Assembly (NCBI GenBank): GCA_020860715.1
Contig: JAJBTU010000015.1
Span: 1-64,000, forward strand
Source of the DNA: Clostridiales bacterium
GTDB taxonomy: Bacteria; Bacillota; Clostridia; Lachnospirales; Lachnospiraceae
Reading direction: 5' to 3'
Length of the DNA: 64,000 bases
Within the stretch, counting starts at the first letter, position 1; each line of letters starts with the position of its first letter. This document shows, piece after piece, positions 9,366 to 18,293 of the stretch. A program made the translations under genes and the position numbers. The notes under the pieces were generated by a model. The model was given only the letters and a program-made list of their open reading frames with translations, was not told where the DNA came from and ran no database searches.

Positions 9366-9863
9366 ATGAAACGCAGAATTGTCCTGGCCGTATTGATCGT
9401 GATCTGTGTGCTTCTTCAGGCAACGGTATGTCCTATGATCGCGATCGGGGATATCAAACCCAATCTTCTGATTGTACTCACGGTTTCCTTCGGCCTGATG
9501 CGGGGCCGCCGGGAAGGAATGCTGACCGGCTTTTTCTGCGGACTTCTTACGGATATTTTTTTTGAGAGTACTCTGGGCTTCAATGCGCTGATGTATTTGT
9601 GGGTCGGGTATTTCAGCGGCTATTTCTTCCGCATCTTTTATGATGACGACATTAAGACCCCGCTTCTTCTGATTTCGGTGAGTGATTTTGTATACGGCAT
9701 CGTCCAGTATGTGTTCCGGTTTTTGCTGCGCGGCCGCATCCATTTTCCGTTCTATCTTGGCCGCATTATCCTGCCGGAAGTGGTGTATACCCTGATACTG
9801 ACTTTTGTCTGCTACCAGATCTTTTACCGGATCAACCGCTGGCTGAGCCTGACGGATGCTTAA
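9366..9863 (+). CDS. mreD: Rod shape-determining protein MreD
   Basis: Integral membrane partner of MreC in the elongasome. The 165 residues are almost entirely hydrophobic with about five membrane segments, and include the family's GLLTDIFF pattern near residue 60. The ATG at 9366 is preceded by GGAGAG; an upstream ATG at 9333 in the same frame adds unconserved residues and was not chosen. PBP2 starts 18 bases downstream. Confidence 0.92.
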   Translation: MKRRIVLAVLIVICVLLQATVCPMIAIGDIKPNLLIVLTVSFGLMRGRREGMLTGFFCGLLTDIFFESTLGFNALMYLWVGYFSGYFFRIFYDDDIKTPLLLISVSDFVYGIVQYVFRFLLRGRIHFPFYLGRIILPEVVYTLILTFVCYQIFYRINRWLSLTDA

Positions 9864-9881
9864 GAGGAGGAACTGGATATT

Positions 9882-12803
9882 TTGTTTGGAAAATTTCGGA
9901 AAAAAACAGCAGGCTCATCGACAAATGTGCGGATTGTCATACTTGCAGTAATCGCAGCTCTTCTCGCAGCTGTGATTTTGCAGCGCCTGTTTTATCTGCA
10001 GATCGTGATGGGGGAATCTTATCAGGAGAATTTTTCTCTTTCTATTTTGAAGGAAAAGACGATCAGCGCCGCCCGCGGCAACATCTATGACCGCAATGGC
10101 GTGCCGCTTGCTTACAATGAGATTTCCAACTGCGTGACTTTTGAAGACAGTCAGACTTATGAGACGACAAAGGAAAAAAATCTCTCCATCAACAGCACAC
10201 TTTATCATATTATCAAATTGATTGAGGAGGAGGGCGACTCCGTGGACTCCATTGTGGAGGATTTTGATATTGCCCTGTCCGATGACGGCACCTGGGAATA
10301 TACGGCAAGCGGATATACGCTGAATCGGTTTAAAGCGGATATTTTCGGGGAGTCCGACATCGGGGATCTGGAGGCGGAACAGCTGAATATTGAGGCGGGG
10401 GATCTGATGGATCTTCTGTGCGGCGGTACCACGACGTTCGCCTCTGAGACGTTTTATGGCTATGGGATTCTGGATGAGACGATCACAGAAGAAGAACTTG
10501 AGGAATATGATCTTCCGGCAGCGTATACAAGTGAAGAAATCCTTCAGCTTGTCGCTCTGCGCGCAAATATCGCTGCCTACAGCTACCAGCGCTATAATGC
10601 GGTTACCATAGCGGAGGGCGTCAGTGAACAGACTGTGACCCGCATTCTGGAAAATATTTCTGATTATCCGGGAATTGATGTCACGGAGGAGTACATTCGT
10701 GTGTACGATTACGCGGAATGTATGGCCGGTCTGATCGGTTATACAGGTCAGGTGTCCGCTGAAGAGCTGGAGGAGCTCCAGAAGGTGAACGATGATTATA
10801 CGGCGACGGATATTGTCGGGAAATCCGGACTGGAGAGCGTTTACGAGACGACTTTGCAGGGGACGAAAGGATACGAACAGCTCTATGTGAACTATGTCGG
10901 ACAGACGCAGGAAGTGATCTCACAGGTGGATGCGCAGGCAGGCAATGATCTCTATCTGACACTGGATGTTGAACTGCAGCAGGCTGCGTACCAGATGCTG
11001 GAACAGGAGATCGCCGGTATTCTCTGGTCCAAGGTTATTTCTGTTGAGGAGTACAACACAGAGAACCTGACCTCCGCAGATGATGTCTACATTGCGTATT
11101 ATGATGTTTATTATGCTCTGTTTGAGAATAATATTTTAAGCGTCAGCCATTTGAAAACAGCAGACGCCACGGAGAATGAGCAGACGGTCTATGCGGCGTT
11201 CCAGACGAAGGCGGCGGAAATCTTTCAGGTTATCCGCCAGGAACTGCTCTCGGATGACCCGACTGTTTACAGTGATCTTGATGAGGAATACCAGGTCTAT
11301 GTCTCCTACATTGTCGACGACATGCTGACGGAGGATACCGGTATTCTGAATGAAGAGGCAATCGACGAGACAGACGCGACCTATATCGCGTGGTCTGAGG
11401 ATCACAGCATCAGCCTGAAGGATTACCTGACCTACGCGATTTCTCAGAACTGGATCGATGTGTCCAAGCTGAACGTAGAGGAAGAATATCTGGATTCGGA
11501 TGAGATGTATTCTGTGATTGCGGATTACATTGCCGATTACCTGTATGACGATGACGATTTCTGCCGTCAGGTGTACCGCTATATGCTGAAAGAACAGCGT
11601 ATCACCGGTGAGCAGATCTGTATGCTGCTCTTTGACCAGGGTGTGCTGGATATGAATGAAAGCCAGTATGAACGCCTGCAAAGCGGTTCCCTTGATGGGT
11701 ATACATTCCTGATGGACAAGATATCCAACCTTGAGATCACGCCTTCACAGCTCGGACTGACGCCCTGTTCCGGTACTGTTGTGATTACGGATGTGAATTC
11801 CGGAGAAGTACTGGCCTGTGTCAGCTATCCGGGTTATGACAACAACCGGCTTGCGAATGACATGGATGATGATTATTATTACTCCCTGCTGAACAACAGC
11901 TCCTCGCCGTTCTACAGCCGGGCAACGCAGGAGTCGATCGCGCCTGGGTCTACATTTAAGATCGTATCCGCAGCCGCGGGCGTGATGGAAGGAGTCGTCT
12001 CAGTTGACGAATATATCAACTGCACCGGTACATTTGATCTGGTGGATCCGGTGATCAACTGCTGGAAAGAATGGGGGCATGGTTCGATCACCCTGCAGAC
12101 AGCGATCACGGAATCCTGCAATTATTTCTTTAACACGGTGGGCTACCGCCTGAGCGCGATGAGCGGAACATACAGCGATGACGCAGGCGTGGAACTTTTG
12201 AAAAAATATGCGGAAATGTTCGGCCTGACGGAAAAGTCGGGCGTTGAGGTATCGGAGACCTCTCCGCATTTTGCCACATCGGCTTCTCCGCAGGCGGCGA
12301 TGGGGCAGTCGGATCACGCGTTTACGGCGACACAGCTGGCACGGTATGTCAGCACGATCGCGAACGGCGGGACCAGCTATTATCTGACGCTGGTCAGATA
12401 TACCACGGATTCCTCCGGAAGCGTCCTTGAGGAGAATGAATCGAAGGTGGGGAGCACGGTGGAACTGACAGATTCCCTCTGGAACGCGATCCATGAAGGC
12501 ATGCGCGGGATGGTTAAGAACAGCGATGCGTTTGACGGATTTACCGGCGTTGCCGTAGCGGGTAAGACGGGTACAACGCAGGTCACGACCAGTATCCCGA
12601 ACCACGCGACGTTTATCGGTTATGCGCCGTATGACGACCCGGAGATCGGCATTGTCGTCCGTATCGCGAACGGATATACCTCTTCGAACGCCGCTGCGCT
12701 GGCGAGGAATGTGATTTCCTATTATTATGGGATTGATGACACCGATACTCTGATCACAGGGCGCGCCTACAATGTGGATACGGATACGGAATGGGAGGAT
12801 TGA
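9882..12803 (+). CDS. mrdA: Penicillin-binding protein 2, elongation transpeptidase with large insertion
   Basis: Class B PBP that crosslinks peptidoglycan along the side wall with RodA. A membrane anchor lies at about residues 15-37 and the dimerisation/pedestal domain follows. The transpeptidase motifs are all present: STFK with catalytic Ser690, SCN at 745 and KTG at 895. At 973 residues it is about 300 longer than E. coli PBP2 because of an acidic, mostly helical insert at about residues 380-625, between the segment LDVELQQAAY and the catalytic core. The start is TTG, with AGAGGAGG nine bases upstream. The mre genes before it and min/rodA after it fix its role. Confidence 0.95.
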   Translation: MFGKFRKKTAGSSTNVRIVILAVIAALLAAVILQRLFYLQIVMGESYQENFSLSILKEKTISAARGNIYDRNGVPLAYNEISNCVTFEDSQTYETTKEKNLSINSTLYHIIKLIEEEGDSVDSIVEDFDIALSDDGTWEYTASGYTLNRFKADIFGESDIGDLEAEQLNIEAGDLMDLLCGGTTTFASETFYGYGILDETITEEELEEYDLPAAYTSEEILQLVALRANIAAYSYQRYNAVTIAEGVSEQTVTRILENISDYPGIDVTEEYIRVYDYAECMAGLIGYTGQVSAEELEELQKVNDDYTATDIVGKSGLESVYETTLQGTKGYEQLYVNYVGQTQEVISQVDAQAGNDLYLTLDVELQQAAYQMLEQEIAGILWSKVISVEEYNTENLTSADDVYIAYYDVYYALFENNILSVSHLKTADATENEQTVYAAFQTKAAEIFQVIRQELLSDDPTVYSDLDEEYQVYVSYIVDDMLTEDTGILNEEAIDETDATYIAWSEDHSISLKDYLTYAISQNWIDVSKLNVEEEYLDSDEMYSVIADYIADYLYDDDDFCRQVYRYMLKEQRITGEQICMLLFDQGVLDMNESQYERLQSGSLDGYTFLMDKISNLEITPSQLGLTPCSGTVVITDVNSGEVLACVSYPGYDNNRLANDMDDDYYYSLLNNSSSPFYSRATQESIAPGSTFKIVSAAAGVMEGVVSVDEYINCTGTFDLVDPVINCWKEWGHGSITLQTAITESCNYFFNTVGYRLSAMSGTYSDDAGVELLKKYAEMFGLTEKSGVEVSETSPHFATSASPQAAMGQSDHAFTATQLARYVSTIANGGTSYYLTLVRYTTDSSGSVLEENESKVGSTVELTDSLWNAIHEGMRGMVKNSDAFDGFTGVAVAGKTGTTQVTTSIPNHATFIGYAPYDDPEIGIVVRIANGYTSSNAAALARNVISYYYGIDDTDTLITGRAYNVDTDTEWED

Positions 12804-12829
12804 TCTCCCGGAGAGGAGTGAAAGCTGGC

Positions 12830-13510
12830 ATGGGACAAAGCGCGGTCATACTAAAGAGCAATCCATATGGTCTGATTGTGAATCTTTCACCGGATCTGCC
12901 GTTTGAAGAACTTCTTGATGCTGTGGGTGAAAAATTCCGGATCTCCGCGGGCTTTTTTAAGAATGCCCGTCTGGCTTTGACCTTTCGCGGAAGAACCCTT
13001 ACAAAAGAGCAGGAGACGCGTATAGTGGAGGCTATCGTACAGAATTCTTCGATTCAGGTGATCTGCATCGTGGATGAGGAAAGGGAGACGGCGGAGTATT
13101 ACCGCAAAGCCCTGTCGCACGCTCTTGAAAAGAAAAAGGACGATGACGGTATGTTCTGCCGGGGCACGCTGCGTTCCGGACAATCCCTGGAAAGCGAAAC
13201 CAGCCTTGTTATTTTGGGGGATGTCAATCCCGGCGCGCAGGTAACCTCGAAAGGAAATATTGTCGTCCTCGGCTGCTGTATGGGAAGCGTTTATGCCGGC
13301 GCCGGCGGAGACGAACACTGTTTTGTCGCTGCACTCACACTGAAGCCGGCTCTTATCCGAATTGCCGGAGCAGCACCGAAGAGAAGTGCAATTATAAAAA
13401 AAGAAGATCCGGGAGACTATCCGGTGAAACCGGAAATCGCTTTTGCCAAAGACGGTCATCTTCAGATTAAAGCCATTACAAATGAGACGCTGTGCGAGTA
13501 TCTGACATAA
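12830..13510 (+). CDS. minC: Septum site-determining protein MinC
   Basis: MinC blocks FtsZ assembly away from mid-cell when recruited by MinD. The 226 residues have an N-terminal FtsZ-inhibiting domain to about 100 and a C-terminal beta-helix domain with the typical RGTLRSGQ, GDVNPGAQV and GNIVVLG turns. I chose ATG 12830, with GAGAGGAG upstream, over an in-frame ATG at 12791 inside the end of the PBP2 gene. It forms a set with minD and minE. Confidence 0.93.
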   Translation: MGQSAVILKSNPYGLIVNLSPDLPFEELLDAVGEKFRISAGFFKNARLALTFRGRTLTKEQETRIVEAIVQNSSIQVICIVDEERETAEYYRKALSHALEKKKDDDGMFCRGTLRSGQSLESETSLVILGDVNPGAQVTSKGNIVVLGCCMGSVYAGAGGDEHCFVAALTLKPALIRIAGAAPKRSAIIKKEDPGDYPVKPEIAFAKDGHLQIKAITNETLCEYLT

Positions 13511-13612
13511 TGCGGACAAAGCCCGAACACAGTCCGGAAGAACAGTCTGCCGCGGATAACCGCAAAGGTACAAAAGATGGCGAATCATGACATATGGAAG
13601 GGATTGGATGAA

Positions 13613-14404
13613 ATGAGCGAAGTGATTGTGATTACGTCAGGAAAAGGCGGTGTGGGCAAAACAACGTCCACGGCAAACATTGGCGCGGGTCTGGCGCGCC
13701 TGAATAAAAAGGTCGTACTTGTGGATACAGATATCGGACTTCGAAATCTGGATGTTGTGATGGGACTGGAGAACCGGATCATTTACAATCTGGTTGACGT
13801 CGTCGAGGGAAACTGCCGTATCCGGCAGGCTCTGATCCGCGACCGGCATTATTCGGGGCTGTACCTTTTGCCCTCTGCGCAGACACGCGATAAGAGCGCG
13901 GTTTCTCCGGAGCAGATGGTGAAACTTGCGGACACGCTGAAGCAGACGTTTGATTACATTATTATGGACTGCCCGGCCGGGATTGAGCAGGGGTTCCGCA
14001 ACGCGATCGCGGCTGCGGACCGCGCAATCGTTGTTACGACGCCGGAGGTATCCGCCATACGGGATGCGGACCGCATCATCGGCCTGCTGGAATCTTCAGG
14101 GATCCGCAGGATCGACCTTATTATCAACCGTATCCGTATGGATATGGTCCGCAGGGGAGATATGATGTCCGTGGAGGATGTGCTGGATATCCTTTCCGTA
14201 AACCTGATCGGAGCGGTTCCGGACGAGGAAAGTGTCGTCATAGCGGCGAACCACGGGGATCCGGTGCTTGGAAGCGATACCATTGCCGGGAGAGCGTACC
14301 TGAATATCGCGAGGCGGATCCTGGGTGAGGCAGTACCGCTGGAGCATCTGGAGGAGCATGTATCGCTGTTTCACCGAATTGCGGGAATGCTGGGCGCAAA
14401 ATAA
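13613..14404 (+). CDS. minD: Septum site-determining ATPase MinD
   Basis: Membrane-associated ParA/MinD ATPase that recruits MinC. The 263 residues open with the deviant Walker A motif SGKGGVGKTT at about 8-17, followed by switch I DTDIGLRNLD near 40 and Walker B IIMDCPAGIE near 117. The C-terminal end is a membrane-targeting helix. The ATG at 13613 has GGAAGGGA nine bases upstream; an in-frame ATG at 13577 lacks a good ribosome site and would bury the conserved start. Confidence 0.96.
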   Translation: MSEVIVITSGKGGVGKTTSTANIGAGLARLNKKVVLVDTDIGLRNLDVVMGLENRIIYNLVDVVEGNCRIRQALIRDRHYSGLYLLPSAQTRDKSAVSPEQMVKLADTLKQTFDYIIMDCPAGIEQGFRNAIAAADRAIVVTTPEVSAIRDADRIIGLLESSGIRRIDLIINRIRMDMVRRGDMMSVEDVLDILSVNLIGAVPDEESVVIAANHGDPVLGSDTIAGRAYLNIARRILGEAVPLEHLEEHVSLFHRIAGMLGAK

Positions 14405-14453
14405 ACAGCGAAGACTCTGAACCGCTGTGAATAAGCAGACAATGGGGGCGCAG

Positions 14454-14723
14454 ATGAAAAGGAACCCGAAAAGAACTTTTCTTACGTCAGGAGAAATCGC
14501 AAAGGAACGCACCGGGCTTACCGTATCCGCGGACCGGCTGGATTCCCGTCCGGAAAGGATGGACGAGCTGCGCCGGGAAGTGACGGCTGTTCTTGCGAAA
14601 TACATCAACACAGAGGATGACAACTTAAAAGTAAGCATTACATTTGCCTGCGATACGATAAGGAAATCGGGGCAGATCGGGAAACGGGGAAGATCGGATG
14701 TTAAGACAATACAGATTAAGTGA
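14454..14723 (+). CDS. minE: Cell division topological specificity factor MinE
   Basis: MinE stimulates the MinD ATPase and confines Min activity to the poles. The 89 residues have the order of the family: an N-terminal MinD-interacting part with KERTGLTVSADR near residue 22, and a C-terminal topological domain ending in VSITFACD. GTG 14427 and ATG 14442 are alternative in-frame starts. The last 26 bases overlap rodA. The presence of MinE implies an oscillating Min system rather than the MinJ/DivIVA type. Confidence 0.88.
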   Translation: MKRNPKRTFLTSGEIAKERTGLTVSADRLDSRPERMDELRREVTAVLAKYINTEDDNLKVSITFACDTIRKSGQIGKRGRSDVKTIQIK

Positions 14724-15807
14724 TTACAATTTTCGTCTGATTTTATGGGTAACGGTACTTTCTGTCCTGGGCATTCTTGTCGTTGGCAGCGCAGAACCCA
14801 GCTATATGTCAAAACAGACGCTGGGACTGGTACTCGGACTGGTTCTGATGATTGTGATTTCACTGATGGACTATACTTGGATACTGAATTTCAGCTGGTT
14901 TATCTATCTGGGGGCGATCGTACTGCTTTTGCTGGTGCTTGTCAGCAGTTTTGGCTCTTCCGGCGGCGGCGCGACCCGCTGGCTGGATATTGGCGGATTT
15001 CGCTTTCAGCCTTCTGACATTGCGAAAATCATGCTGATTCTGTTTTTTGCCCGATTTTTTGAAGACCGCGAGGAAAAAATCAATACTTTTCGCACCATCA
15101 TGACAGGAATTGTTCTGATGGCCATTCCTCTGATCCTCATTTTAAGAGAACCGGATCTGTCGACCACGATTGTTCTTGCACTGCTTTTCTGCGGCCTGTT
15201 TTTCACCGCGGGGCTGAGCTATAAAATCATTACAGGCATTCTGATCGTCTGCGTACCGGTGGGTATCATACTGGTCAGTCTGGTCATGCAGCCGGAACAG
15301 TCGGTCATTCCGGAATATCAGATGACACGTATCTATGCCTGGCTTTACCCGGACGAATATCCGTCTGATTCCATGCAGCAGCAGAATTCTATTAAGGCGA
15401 TTGCATCTGGACAGCTTTACGGGAAGGGACTGGATAATGATGATGTGGAGTCGGTGAAAAACGGCGGTTTTGTTTCACAGGACCAGACGGACTTTATCTT
15501 TGCGGTGGCAGGGGAAGAACTTGGCTTTATCGGCTGCTGTATCATTGTGGCACTGGAATTTCTGATATCTCTGGAATGCATGATGATCGGGAGAAAAGCC
15601 AAATCTCTGTCCGGCACGCTGATAGCGTGCGGAGTCGGGATTTTGATTGCATTTCAGAGTTTCATCAATATCGCTGTGGCGACCGGGCTGCTGCCCAATA
15701 CCGGTCTGACGCTTCCGTTTGTCAGCTATGGACTGACATCACTGGTCAGCTTCTGCATCGGCATCGGGTTTGTGCTTAACGTCGGACTGCAGACGAGGCG
15801 CTATTGA
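14698..15807 (+). CDS. rodA: Rod shape-determining glycosyltransferase RodA
   Basis: SEDS-family peptidoglycan polymerase that works with PBP2 in side-wall growth. The 369 residues form about ten membrane segments. Family motifs include GGATRWLDIGGFRFQPSDIAK near 86-106 with the conserved Trp-Ile and Pro-Ser, QTDFIFAVAGEE near 262, and TGLLPNTGLTLPFVSYG near 325. The neighbouring mre genes and PBP2 support RodA rather than FtsW. It overlaps minE by 26 bases. Confidence 0.94.
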   Translation: MLRQYRLSDYNFRLILWVTVLSVLGILVVGSAEPSYMSKQTLGLVLGLVLMIVISLMDYTWILNFSWFIYLGAIVLLLLVLVSSFGSSGGGATRWLDIGGFRFQPSDIAKIMLILFFARFFEDREEKINTFRTIMTGIVLMAIPLILILREPDLSTTIVLALLFCGLFFTAGLSYKIITGILIVCVPVGIILVSLVMQPEQSVIPEYQMTRIYAWLYPDEYPSDSMQQQNSIKAIASGQLYGKGLDNDDVESVKNGGFVSQDQTDFIFAVAGEELGFIGCCIIVALEFLISLECMMIGRKAKSLSGTLIACGVGILIAFQSFINIAVATGLLPNTGLTLPFVSYGLTSLVSFCIGIGFVLNVGLQTRRY

Positions 15808-15839
15808 CGGCTATACATGAAAAAAGGGGGAATACCTGT

Positions 15840-16235
15840 ATGAATGTAGCATTTATCGCACATGATTCGAAAAAGAAACTGATGCAGAATCTCTGCATCG
15901 CCTACCGCAGCATTCTGGTGAAAAACACCCTTTATGCGACCGGTACGACAGGAAGGCTGATTGAAGAGGCGACCGGTCTTAACATTCACAAACTTCTGGC
16001 CGGGCATGTCGGCGGAGAAGAACAGCTTGGAGCGATGATCGAGCAGGGACAGATCGATCTGATGATTTTCTTCCGGGACCCGCTCGGGGCCAGACCCAAT
16101 GAGCCGGACATCAATAAGGTCATCCGGCTTTGTGATGTGCACAATGTGCCGCTGGCCACCAACATCGCTTCGGCGGAAATGCTTTTAAAATCTCTGGAAA
16201 AAGGAGACCTTGAGTGGCGTGAAATGTACAGGTAA
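15840..16235 (+). CDS. mgsA: Methylglyoxal synthase
   Basis: Converts dihydroxyacetone phosphate to methylglyoxal and phosphate, a bypass that relieves sugar-phosphate stress. The 131 residues carry FIAHDSKK at the N-terminus with the conserved His and Asp, ATGTTGRLI near 39, and the active-site stretch FFRDPLGARPNEPD near 78-91. The ATG at 15840 has AGGGGG nine bases upstream. It lies 32 bases after rodA in the same transcription unit, an order repeated in related genomes. Confidence 0.95.
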   Translation: MNVAFIAHDSKKKLMQNLCIAYRSILVKNTLYATGTTGRLIEEATGLNIHKLLAGHVGGEEQLGAMIEQGQIDLMIFFRDPLGARPNEPDINKVIRLCDVHNVPLATNIASAEMLLKSLEKGDLEWREMYR

Positions 16236-17301
16236 CGAAGAAGCCCGTAAGCGCCTCGGCTATACGGAACGCGAATGGGCCAGAATACTGGAACAGGAAA
16301 AGAAAGAAAAACAGCGAAACCGCAGACTGGCTGCAGTGCTGTCCGGTCTGCTTGCAGTCGTCTTATGCATGGGATTCCTGGTCTATTATACGGTGTTTCG
16401 GTCTCATGACTATACCCTCTCTTTTGCTTATGACAGTACGGATATGGTGTTCGGGACCGGCACGATCCTGGATGGATTTGAGGCAGAAGACGGAGCCGCC
16501 GCTGATCTTTGTGTGACAACGGGAGATACCAACACCTCGGCGGTTTCCCTTGATGCCTATTCTGCGGCACTGTTTGATCTGAATGCTCAGGACACGGTAT
16601 ACGCAAAGGATGTCTTTACAAAGCGTTCGCCGGCCAGTATCACAAAGATCATGACATGTCTTGTTGCTTTGAAATACGGCAATCTTGATGATCAGGTGAC
16701 CGTGACGTCCACGATTCTGGATATTGAAGAGGGTTCTTCTGTCGCGGATCTTAAGGTGGGGGATGTGCTCTCCCTGCGTCAGATGCTTTATGGCATGATG
16801 GTGGTATCCGGCAATGATGCCGCCATGATGGTTGCTGAACACATTGCGGGGAGTGTGGACGCGTTTGTTGAGCTGATGAATGAGGAGGCTCTGGAGATAG
16901 GCGCGACCGATACGCATTTTACCAATCCGCATGGTCTGACGGATTCCGAACATTACACCACTGTGTATGATATTTATCTCATCTTTAATGAGGCAATGAA
17001 GTATGATACATTCATGGATATCATCAACAGGGAAAATTATTACGCGGAGTACACGGATGCGGACGGCAATGATGTGGCCGTTACCTGGGACTCGACAAAC
17101 CAGTATTTTACCGGGGATGAGACGGCCCCGGACGGAGTGATCGTATACGGAGGCAAGACCGGTACGACAGATGACGCCGGCTATTGTCTTGCGCTGCTTT
17201 CGAAGGATATTTATGGAAATCCGTTTATATCCATTATTCTCCATGCGGATTCCAAGGAGAATCTGTATGGCCAGATGAATTCTCTGCTGTCACTGATCTG
17301 A
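16210..17301 (+). CDS. D-alanyl-D-alanine carboxypeptidase (PBP5/DacF type), membrane anchored
   Basis: Penicillin-binding protein of the S11 family that trims the terminal D-Ala from stem peptides. The motifs are SITK at residues 143-146, SGN at 200-202 and KTG at 316-318. Unlike classical DacA it has an N-terminal membrane anchor at about 38-60 instead of a cleaved signal peptide, and a spacer of about 80 residues. The start is uncertain: TTG 16210, with AAAGGAG four bases before it, or GTG 16219. Both lie inside the end of mgsA. It closes the elongation gene run. Confidence 0.9.
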   Translation: MSGVKCTGNEEARKRLGYTEREWARILEQEKKEKQRNRRLAAVLSGLLAVVLCMGFLVYYTVFRSHDYTLSFAYDSTDMVFGTGTILDGFEAEDGAAADLCVTTGDTNTSAVSLDAYSAALFDLNAQDTVYAKDVFTKRSPASITKIMTCLVALKYGNLDDQVTVTSTILDIEEGSSVADLKVGDVLSLRQMLYGMMVVSGNDAAMMVAEHIAGSVDAFVELMNEEALEIGATDTHFTNPHGLTDSEHYTTVYDIYLIFNEAMKYDTFMDIINRENYYAEYTDADGNDVAVTWDSTNQYFTGDETAPDGVIVYGGKTGTTDDAGYCLALLSKDIYGNPFISIILHADSKENLYGQMNSLLSLI

Positions 17302-17361
17302 CTGTCATCAGATTCAATGAACGGATTCTGTATGCGTAATCGGATTCTGTGTAAATTTGTG

Positions 17362-17390
17362 TTGTTTTTTTGGCGCGGATAGTCTATAAT
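17362..17390 (+). promoter_or_regulatory. Promoter of the small P-loop gene
   Basis: A perfect TATAAT lies at 17385-17390, 17 bases after a weak -35 TTGTTT at 17362-17367. It is followed by the ribosome site and start of the P-loop gene at 17433, and marks a transcription unit separate from the elongation run. Confidence 0.6.
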
Positions 17391-17432
17391 TGACCCATGT
17401 AAAAATATCCGCTACTAAAGGAGGAGATGCCC

Positions 17433-17855
17433 ATGATACAGTTAATTTTAGGTAATAAGGGGAAAGGCAAAACGAAGGTATTACTTGACAGGGTAAATAC
17501 CGAGATTAAGACAGCGCATGGCAGTATCGTGTATCTTGATAAAAGTGCGAAGCATATGTATGAACTCAACAATAAAGTAAGGCTTATTGATATTTCCGGT
17601 TTTCCGCTGACTTCCAGCGACCAGTTTATCGGCTTCATCTATGGTATCCTTTCGCAGGATCATGATCTGGAGCAGATGTACCTCGACAGTTTCCTCACAA
17701 TTTCAAAAGCGGAGGATCCCGCTGCAGTAAACGCACTTCTTGAAACACTTACCGGGATCGGCGAGAAGTTTGATGTTACGTTCGTCATCAGCATTTCCTT
17801 ACAGGCCGATGACATTGATTCGAAATACAGAGAACATATCATTGCGGAGCTGTAA
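17433..17855 (+). CDS. Small P-loop protein of unknown function
   Basis: This 140-residue protein begins with a strand and a Walker A loop, GNKGKGKTK, at about residues 7-15. Two later strands could supply Walker B-like elements (VRLIDISGF near 50, VTFVISISL near 120), but no clear acidic Walker B is visible. Similar short proteins occur in Lachnospiraceae, sometimes labelled PilT-like; no pilus genes are nearby. ATG 17433 stands eight bases from GGAGG and is preferred to ATG 17427, which abuts it. The gene has its own promoter and terminator and so is a single-gene unit. Confidence 0.8.
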   Translation: MIQLILGNKGKGKTKVLLDRVNTEIKTAHGSIVYLDKSAKHMYELNNKVRLIDISGFPLTSSDQFIGFIYGILSQDHDLEQMYLDSFLTISKAEDPAAVNALLETLTGIGEKFDVTFVISISLQADDIDSKYREHIIAEL

Positions 17856-17914
17856 TCCGGCGGCTCATATGCTGCGGACCGCAATATCAGGATATATTCT
17901 GGAATACATAAGAG

Positions 17915-17943
17915 AAAGCCCGGCGGTTGTGCCGGGCTTTTCT
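17915..17943 (+). terminator. Rho-independent terminator
   Basis: A perfect 10-base stem AAAGCCCGGC/GCCGGGCTTT (17915-17924 with 17931-17940) around a six-base loop runs into T residues. It follows the P-loop gene and, because the stem has A at one end and T at the other, could also end transcription of the facing DUF378 gene. Confidence 0.85.
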
Positions 17944-17949
17944 GACCGC

Positions 17950-18159
17950 TTATTTTTCTCCGAGGGATGTAACACGTCCGTACAGGCTTAAGAGATATAG
18001 CCCGGAAAGCCCTACAAGCGCGTAGATCAGTCTTGAGATCCAGGTCAGGTCGCCAAAGACCAGATTGACCAGATCCAGTTTGAAAAAGCCGATCAGCCCC
18101 CAGTTGACTGCTCCGATGATGACCAGTGTAATTGCTGTGTAATCCAAACCTTTGCTCAT
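17950..18159 (-). CDS. DUF378 small membrane protein
   Basis: This 69-residue protein has two membrane segments and the DUF378 hallmark IGAVNWGLIGFF near residues 15-26. Family members include B. subtilis YuzA; their role is unknown. AAAGGAG stands before the ATG on the - strand. It is one of only two - strand genes in the window and converges on the P-loop gene, sharing the hairpin between them. Confidence 0.88.
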   Translation of the reverse strand: MSKGLDYTAITLVIIGAVNWGLIGFFKLDLVNLVFGDLTWISRLIYALVGLSGLYLLSLYGRVTSLGEK

Positions 18160-18231
18160 ATTGTAATTTCTCCTTTCGGCTTTGTCTTTGCCTATAGCAT
18201 ATCCGTTCCTTTATTTTTTATTCAAAATACC

Positions 18232-18260
18232 TTGTATCGAAAGATGGAACATGGTAGAAT
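18232..18260 (+). promoter_or_regulatory. Promoter of the HlyD-like/yggS/sepF/ylmH run
   Basis: TTGTAT at 18232-18237 and TAGAAT at 18255-18260 are separated by 17 bases. The -10 element is preceded by TGG, an extended -10. The TTG start of the first gene is at 18294. Confidence 0.6.
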
Positions 18261-18293
18261 ACCGTTTATGAATTCTGGTTTTGGGAGGCCTTT

